Shown in pieces: positions 60,180 to 64,000 of a stretch of DNA of 64,000 bases. Each line of letters opens with the position of its first letter. Position 1 is the stretch's first letter. The position numbers and the translations under genes were made by a program. A model generated the notes under the pieces. It did no database searches, had not been told where the DNA came from, and was given only the letters and a program-made list of their open reading frames with translations. The stretch is taken from positions 18,625 through 82,624 of the forward strand of contig NZ_JAEEGC010000034.1 of the NCBI RefSeq assembly GCF_019207025.1. The letters are read 5' to 3'. This DNA is from Clostridium thailandense. Lineage in GTDB: Bacteria; Bacillota; Clostridia; Clostridiales; Clostridiaceae.

Positions 60180-61565
60180 ATGCCTGTAAATTCTTTTGAA
60201 AATTATCCGATGAGTTGGAAGCCAAAATTGACTGAGAGTAATAAACCGTTGTACTTGGAGATTGCAAAACTGTTGGAGATGGATATCAAAAGCGGTACAC
60301 TACTTCCGGGAACCAAACTACCTCCACAAAGGGAGTTAGCTGACTACCTAGATATTAATGTAAGTACTGTTAAAAGAGCATTTAAGGTTTGTGAAGATAA
60401 AGGACTGCTTAGTGGAAGAGTTGGTAGTGGTACATTTGTAGCATATGGTGCATTAGCCAATACTTATCTTGCACCTAGCTATGATGTTCCACAGTTAATT
60501 GAAATGGGCTCAGTCTTTCCTGAAACTGTATCACATGAAGAAACAAACATTTTGATTAAGAAAATTCTTAATGAACCAAATTTAGGTAATCTATTTCAAT
60601 ATGGCAGACCAGAAGGAGTTTTGTGGCAAAAGGAAGCGGCTCTCAAACTCATCAGTAAAGCGGGATATGAAACAATGGCAGAACACCTTCTGCCAGCAGG
60701 TGGAGGCCAAAATGCCATTGCAGCAATTTTAGCAGGACTTTTCAAAACAGGGGATAGAATTGGAACAGATCCGCTCACTTACCCGGGTTTTATAACAGCT
60801 GCTAAAATGTTAGGAATTCAATTGGTACCTATTCGTCAGGAAAATAATGAAATGAGTAAAGAAGGGTTGGTCTACGCCTGGAAAAATGAAAAAATTAAAG
60901 GCATATACATTATGCCGGATTATCAAAATCCAACAACACATACAATGTCAAAGTCGTGTAGAAAAATGCTTGCGGATATTTCAAAGCAATTAAATCTTAT
61001 TGTAATAGAGGATGGTATTCATAGTTTGTTGAATGAGCATCCACAAAAGGCAGTTGCAAGCTATGCACCAGAGCAGACCATATATATTGCCAGTTTTTCG
61101 AAAACAGTAGCTCCGGGGCTTCGTCTTGCTTATGTGGTGACACCTGAAAGATATAAAAGTGCATTGTCAAATGCTTTATATAATATAAATCTTACGTTGT
61201 CTCCATTTCTTGTTGAGCTGGCATCTCGTATGATAGCCTCAAGGGAGGCAGAAAAACTTATTGAAACACATCGTAGATTCAATAACCAGCGTAATAAGTT
61301 AATCAATAGATACCTCGATGGATATACTTTGTTTGGCCCTGATGAATGTATTTTTAGATGGCTCCTTCTTCCAGAGGCGTTTACTGGTGAGCAATTTGAA
61401 AAATTAGCCTATAATGCAGGAGTAAGTATTTACGCATCGGAACGTTTCGCAGTTGGAAATATAAAACCACCTAGTGCAGTAAGGTTAGCTGTTACAGCTC
61501 CATCTAGTGATGAAGAATTAAAAAAAGCACTTGAAATTCTAAGTGGAATATTATCAAATCCCTGA
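60180..61565 (+). CDS. GntR/MocR-type regulator with aminotransferase-like domain (second copy)
   Basis: This regulator of about 461 residues is a paralogue of the one at 31769: winged helix (PGTKLPPQRELADYLDINVS TVKRAFK) and PLP aminotransferase domain (IEDGIHSLL; YIASFSKTVAPGLRLAYVVT). The conserved start MPVNSFENYPMSWKP suggests the ATG at 60180 rather than 60171 or 60174. It precedes a PhzF-family gene, the likely target; a 32-bp palindrome lies between them. The effector is probably PLP plus an amino compound. Confidence 0.87.
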   Translation: MPVNSFENYPMSWKPKLTESNKPLYLEIAKLLEMDIKSGTLLPGTKLPPQRELADYLDINVSTVKRAFKVCEDKGLLSGRVGSGTFVAYGALANTYLAPSYDVPQLIEMGSVFPETVSHEETNILIKKILNEPNLGNLFQYGRPEGVLWQKEAALKLISKAGYETMAEHLLPAGGGQNAIAAILAGLFKTGDRIGTDPLTYPGFITAAKMLGIQLVPIRQENNEMSKEGLVYAWKNEKIKGIYIMPDYQNPTTHTMSKSCRKMLADISKQLNLIVIEDGIHSLLNEHPQKAVASYAPEQTIYIASFSKTVAPGLRLAYVVTPERYKSALSNALYNINLTLSPFLVELASRMIASREAEKLIETHRRFNNQRNKLINRYLDGYTLFGPDECIFRWLLLPEAFTGEQFEKLAYNAGVSIYASERFAVGNIKPPSAVRLAVTAPSSDEELKKALEILSGILSNP

Positions 61566-61592
61566 TTATAGCATACACATAAAACAAAATTG

Positions 61593-61624
61593 AGTTGCAC
61601 ACAATTATAATATTGAGTGCAACT
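61593..61624. promoter_or_regulatory. 32-bp palindrome between MocR and phzF; operator and/or terminator
   Basis: AGTTGCAC (61593-61600) and GTGCAACT (61617-61624) flank a centre containing CAAT...ATTG. A TATAAT (61641-61646) follows at the distance where the right arm covers a -35 position. The centre ACAATTATA resembles the MocR palindromes at 31725 and 33172. It could also act as a terminator for the MocR gene. Confidence 0.5.
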
Positions 61625-61715
61625 ATTTTATTTGTTAACATATAATCAAATGATAATGACAGATGAAGTGTAAGCTAGTGTTTATATTTGAAAATTAGAG
61701 GAGGGAAATTAAATT

Positions 61716-62489
61716 ATGAGACAGTATGTAGTGGATGCTTTTACTAACAAAGTATTTGGTGGAAATCCAGCAGCTGTTTGTGTGATGGACAAATGGATTG
61801 ATGATGAAACTATGTTAAATATTGCTATGGAAAATAACTTATCTGAAACTGCCTTTGTAGTACAGGAAGGGGAAAATTACAAACTCAGATGGTTTACTCC
61901 TGGAGGTGAAGTAGATCTCTGCGGGCATGCGACTTTGGCTACGGCATATATAATAACAACATTCGTGGAACCAAGTTTAAAAGAGGTTCGTTTCAAAACT
62001 TTAAGTGGAATTTTGACAGTCAATAAAAATGGTGAATTTTTAGAAATGGACTTTCCAAAATATGATCTAGAAAAAGTGGAAGTAACTGATGCTATGGTTG
62101 AGGCAATTGGTGTACGTCCTATTGAGGCATGGATTGCTAGGGACCTCCTTTGCATATTAGAAGATGAAGAAGATGTTCGAAGCATGAATCCTGTTATGGA
62201 AAAAGTTAAAAAGCTTGATGGTCTGCTTTTGCAGGTTACAGCAAAAGGAAAAAACTTTGATTGTGTATCACGTTCATTTGCTCCTAAACTGAATGTTCCA
62301 GAGGATCCAGTTTGTGGCTCAGGCCACTGCCACATAGTTCCATTTTGGGCAAACAAGATAGGAAAGAATGATATTATTGCATATCAGGCTTCAAGAAGAG
62401 GCGGAACCTTGTATTGCAAAGTTGAGGGTAACCGTATTAAAATGAGTGGAAAGGCAGCACTATATTCCATTGCAGACATCAATTTCTAA
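61716..62489 (+). CDS. PhzF family isomerase
   Basis: The 257-residue PhzF-fold protein has family marks: QYVVDAFTNKVFGGNPAAVC, the catalytic Glu region NLSETAFV, WFTPGGEVDLCGHATLA and DPVCGSGHCHIVPFW. PhzF catalyses an isomerisation in phenazine synthesis, but most members have unknown small substrates, and no phenazine genes are near. RBS GAGGAGGG before the ATG. The MocR gene upstream and its palindrome suggest induction by an amino compound. Confidence 0.9.
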   Translation: MRQYVVDAFTNKVFGGNPAAVCVMDKWIDDETMLNIAMENNLSETAFVVQEGENYKLRWFTPGGEVDLCGHATLATAYIITTFVEPSLKEVRFKTLSGILTVNKNGEFLEMDFPKYDLEKVEVTDAMVEAIGVRPIEAWIARDLLCILEDEEDVRSMNPVMEKVKKLDGLLLQVTAKGKNFDCVSRSFAPKLNVPEDPVCGSGHCHIVPFWANKIGKNDIIAYQASRRGGTLYCKVEGNRIKMSGKAALYSIADINF

Positions 62490-62534
62490 TTATAACTTTT
62501 ATGCTGAGAAACTTTTAAAAGGAGGAAAATCTTA

Positions 62535-62594
62535 ATGTCACTTGGGCATTATCCTAATATGACATATGGACATATTTACAAAACTTTATTTTAG
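62535..62594 (+). other. 19-codon open frame with strong RBS; possible gene remnant
   Basis: AAAGGAGG at 62519-62525 precedes an ATG opening MSLGHYPNMTYGHIYKTLF and a stop. The RBS is good but the product is too short to recognise. It may be the surviving start of a gene once downstream of phzF. Beyond it, up to 62838, only the inverted-repeat element is notable. Confidence 0.3.
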
Positions 62595-62640
62595 AAGGTA
62601 ATCAAATTAGTGATTAGTAAAGCATTTATTAAAAGATGTC

Positions 62641-62748
62641 TTACCTAATTAAAGTAGACTGATACAAAGCAATATGTTTTCAGGGCTGAAAGTACATATA
62701 AAAGCTTAGAAATATGTTGCGAAGTATAAGTCTACTTTAATTAGGTAA
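62641..62748. repeat. 108-bp element bounded by perfect 20-bp inverted repeats
   Basis: TTACCTAATTAAAGTAGACT (62641-62660) is exactly complementary to AGTCTACTTTAATTAGGTAA (62729-62748), with 68 bases between. There is no open frame. It could be a small MITE-like insertion or encode a long RNA hairpin. I see no clear target-site duplication. Confidence 0.75.
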
Positions 62749-62838
62749 ATATATATAAATTTTATGAATAAAAAGTACATATATTTGAGTTGTTTTTAGA
62801 TTTAAGTTTTTAAAATTCTATTTTTAATAAAAATATCC

Positions 62839-62899
62839 TTGACAATTAAAGGATGAGGAATATAATGAAATTATATTATACTGTTTTAAACAGTATAAT
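62839..62899 (+). promoter_or_regulatory. Promoter and perfect palindromic operator of the PadR/MFS operon
   Basis: TTGACA (62839-62844), 16 bases, TATAAT (62861-62866). A perfect 25-bp palindrome follows: ATTATACTGTTT (62875-62886), T, AAACAGTATAAT (62888-62899), over the start of transcription. It is the probable PadR binding site, giving autoregulation. Confidence 0.75.
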
Positions 62900-62943
62900 G
62901 TGTATAACAGTGATATAAATTAAAAGGAGAGAAGGTATTTTTA

Positions 62944-63288
62944 ATGACTAAGAGATATGGTCGTCACACTCCAGCTTTTTTATTGCTTCAATTAGTAGAT
63001 TCTCCTGCCTATGGTGGAATGCTTATGAAAAGATTAGAGAAGGAACTTCCTTATTGTTTTTCTGACAGTGCAATGGTCTATCGTAGCTTGAAGGATATGG
63101 AGGATAGCGGATTAGTAAAAACAAGTTGGGAGACAAAAGAAACTGGTAAGCCTATTAAATGGTATACTATTACAACCAAAGGTTTAGAAATGTTAGATGA
63201 ATTGGCTAAAGATATCAAAAAACGTCATGATAATTTTGAATATTTTCTATCAAAGTATCACTCTACAAAAATTGATTTGAATAAATAG
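62944..63288 (+). CDS. PadR family transcriptional regulator
   Basis: The 114-residue PadR-type winged helix (FLLLQLVDSPAYGGMLMKRL; VYRSLKDMEDSGLVKTSWET; GKPIKWYTITTKGLEML) has a short C-terminal dimerisation helix. PadR proteins repress drug-efflux or detoxification genes and release DNA on binding ligand. RBS AAGGAGAGAAGG. The MFS gene starts 17 bases after its stop, so both are in one operon under the palindrome at 62875-62899. Confidence 0.9.
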   Translation: MTKRYGRHTPAFLLLQLVDSPAYGGMLMKRLEKELPYCFSDSAMVYRSLKDMEDSGLVKTSWETKETGKPIKWYTITTKGLEMLDELAKDIKKRHDNFEYFLSKYHSTKIDLNK

Positions 63289-63304
63289 AAAAGGAGGATT
63301 AATT

Positions 63305-64000
63305 ATGGAAGATAAATCTGGAATACAATACTCTAAAATAGCTGTAATTTCTCTAGCACATTTGCTAAATGACCTTTATAGCAATTATTTACCTCAAATG
63401 TTGCCGTTTTTGATTGTTTTATACCCTGGTTTTACTGCCACAAGTGGTGCAATTATTGTTTCAGTTTTTTCAATTACTTCTTCGCTTACTCAACCACTCT
63501 TTGGATATTTTATGGATAAACAGGGAAAGCGTTGGTTGGCTTATATTGGAACTCTATGGATGGCAGTTATGCTAAGCTTAACAGGAGTTGTTAACAATTA
63601 TTTACTGCTTGTGGTGCTTGCAGCTTTAGCAGGGCTTGGTACGGCAGTATTTCATCCACAAGCTTCTACAATGGTAAATATTTTGAGTAGAGATCGTAAG
63701 GCGGTATTGCTTTCTATCTTTGTTGCTTTTGGGAATTTTGGCTTTGCATTAAGCCCTCTTTTATTGGTTCCTTTGTTTCAAGCTTATGGATTAAAAGCTA
63801 CTTTGGTTACAATTGTTCCAGGTATAATTGTAGCAATTCTACTATTTCTTTTTTCGCCAAAGGATCAGATATCAAAGAGTTCACCTCCAACACTCAGAGT
63901 GGTTTTTAAAAGTCTTAAGGGGGCTTCAAGAGAACTTACTGCAATTGTTAGTGTAATTGCTATTCGTTCTTTAGCATATCAGGGCAAACGCATGAATATT
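63305..64000 (+). CDS. MFS exporter, fosmidomycin-resistance (Fsr)-like, cut by the right edge
   Basis: The frame starts with ATG at 63305, behind AAAGGAGG, and is open to the window end (232 residues seen). The N-terminal marks are those of the Fsr group: SLAHLLNDLYSNYLPQMLPF, SLTQPLFGYFMDKQGKRW, GLGTAVFHPQASTMV and FVAFGNFGFALSPLL. Six helices are visible so far; the full protein should have about 400 residues. Fsr-like pumps export drugs such as fosmidomycin. Expression is probably released when a ligand binds the PadR repressor encoded upstream. Confidence 0.88.
   Translation, partial: MEDKSGIQYSKIAVISLAHLLNDLYSNYLPQMLPFLIVLYPGFTATSGAIIVSVFSITSSLTQPLFGYFMDKQGKRWLAYIGTLWMAVMLSLTGVVNNYLLLVVLAALAGLGTAVFHPQASTMVNILSRDRKAVLLSIFVAFGNFGFALSPLLLVPLFQAYGLKATLVTIVPGIIVAILLFLFSPKDQISKSSPPTLRVVFKSLKGASRELTAIVSVIAIRSLAYQGKRMNI

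Noticed and set aside
61877..62356. 159-codon frame opposite the PhzF gene
   Set aside because: It is a shadow of a well-conserved PhzF gene; composition and sequence look non-protein.
1..64000. CRISPR arrays, tRNA and rRNA genes
   Set aside because: I looked for regularly spaced repeats, tRNA cloverleaf signatures and rRNA core sequences and saw none; a tRNA search program would be needed to be certain.

Overview
The window is AT-rich, low-GC Gram-positive DNA that reads as a spore-forming Clostridium (sensu stricto). The evidence is: two small acid-soluble spore protein H genes, a cell-wall-binding-repeat-2 surface protein, a T-box-controlled lysyl-tRNA synthetase, strong GGAGG ribosome binding sites, and many efflux pumps and one-component regulators. 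The species cannot be fixed from the sequence. I see no rRNA, tRNA, CRISPR array or intact insertion sequence. The window opens inside an RND efflux gene and closes inside an MFS exporter gene.

Layout. 1-2.7 kb: the end of an RND pump, then about 1 kb without genes that carries a consensus promoter, an operator-like palindrome and a terminator (candidate long non-coding RNA). 2.7-8.6 kb: AAA ATPase, MerR regulator, acyltransferase, CGNR-type regulator divergent from a QueG-like Fe-S protein, and a RodA/FtsW protein. 8.7-12.3 kb: T-box leader and lysS, then a MATE pump behind a structured leader. 12.6-22 kb: sigma factor/anti-sigma pair, wreckage of a sugar-acid catabolic locus, a giant LuxR (MalT-like) regulator with a MATE pump, a ferredoxin-nitroreductase, a broken SDR/regulator pair and a MerR regulator. 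22.1-27 kb: small, unrecognised Tyr/Cys-rich proteins, five of them behind sigma-K-like promoters with identical 17-bp spacing; I read this as a spore-coat island. 27.4-34.3 kb: a third MATE pump, an LCM-type methyltransferase, MerR plus isoprenylcysteine-methyltransferase-like gene, and a MocR regulator with azlCD. 34.4-37.2 kb: sspH, a YczE-like membrane protein, and an ASKHA (corrinoid-activator-like) protein. 37.5-46.3 kb: a 7TM histidine kinase/SARP-type response regulator, a structured intergenic RNA, a degenerate receiver protein and a 1749-residue surface protein. 46.7-55.5 kb: a GGDEF gene killed by a stop codon, mscL, a methyltransferase, pepF, then a chemoreceptor and a GGDEF/HD-GYP protein sharing one duplicated Cache sensor, and a second sspH. 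55.9-60.1 kb: a four-gene operon with a beta-propeller protein, a TerY-like vWA protein, a PP2C phosphatase and a Ser/Thr kinase (TerY-P triad plus an extra gene). 60.2-64 kb: a second MocR with phzF, a 108-bp inverted-repeat element, and PadR with an Fsr-like exporter.

Themes. Many transport or modification genes sit beside a dedicated regulator with a visible operator (CGNR dyad, MerR 19-bp-spacer promoter, MocR palindromes, PadR palindrome). The most novel parts are the putative spore-surface island (a new Cys-bounded domain present three times), the propeller-extended TerY-P operon, and two gene-free stretches that look transcribed. At least six genes are visibly broken, so the region is turning over.
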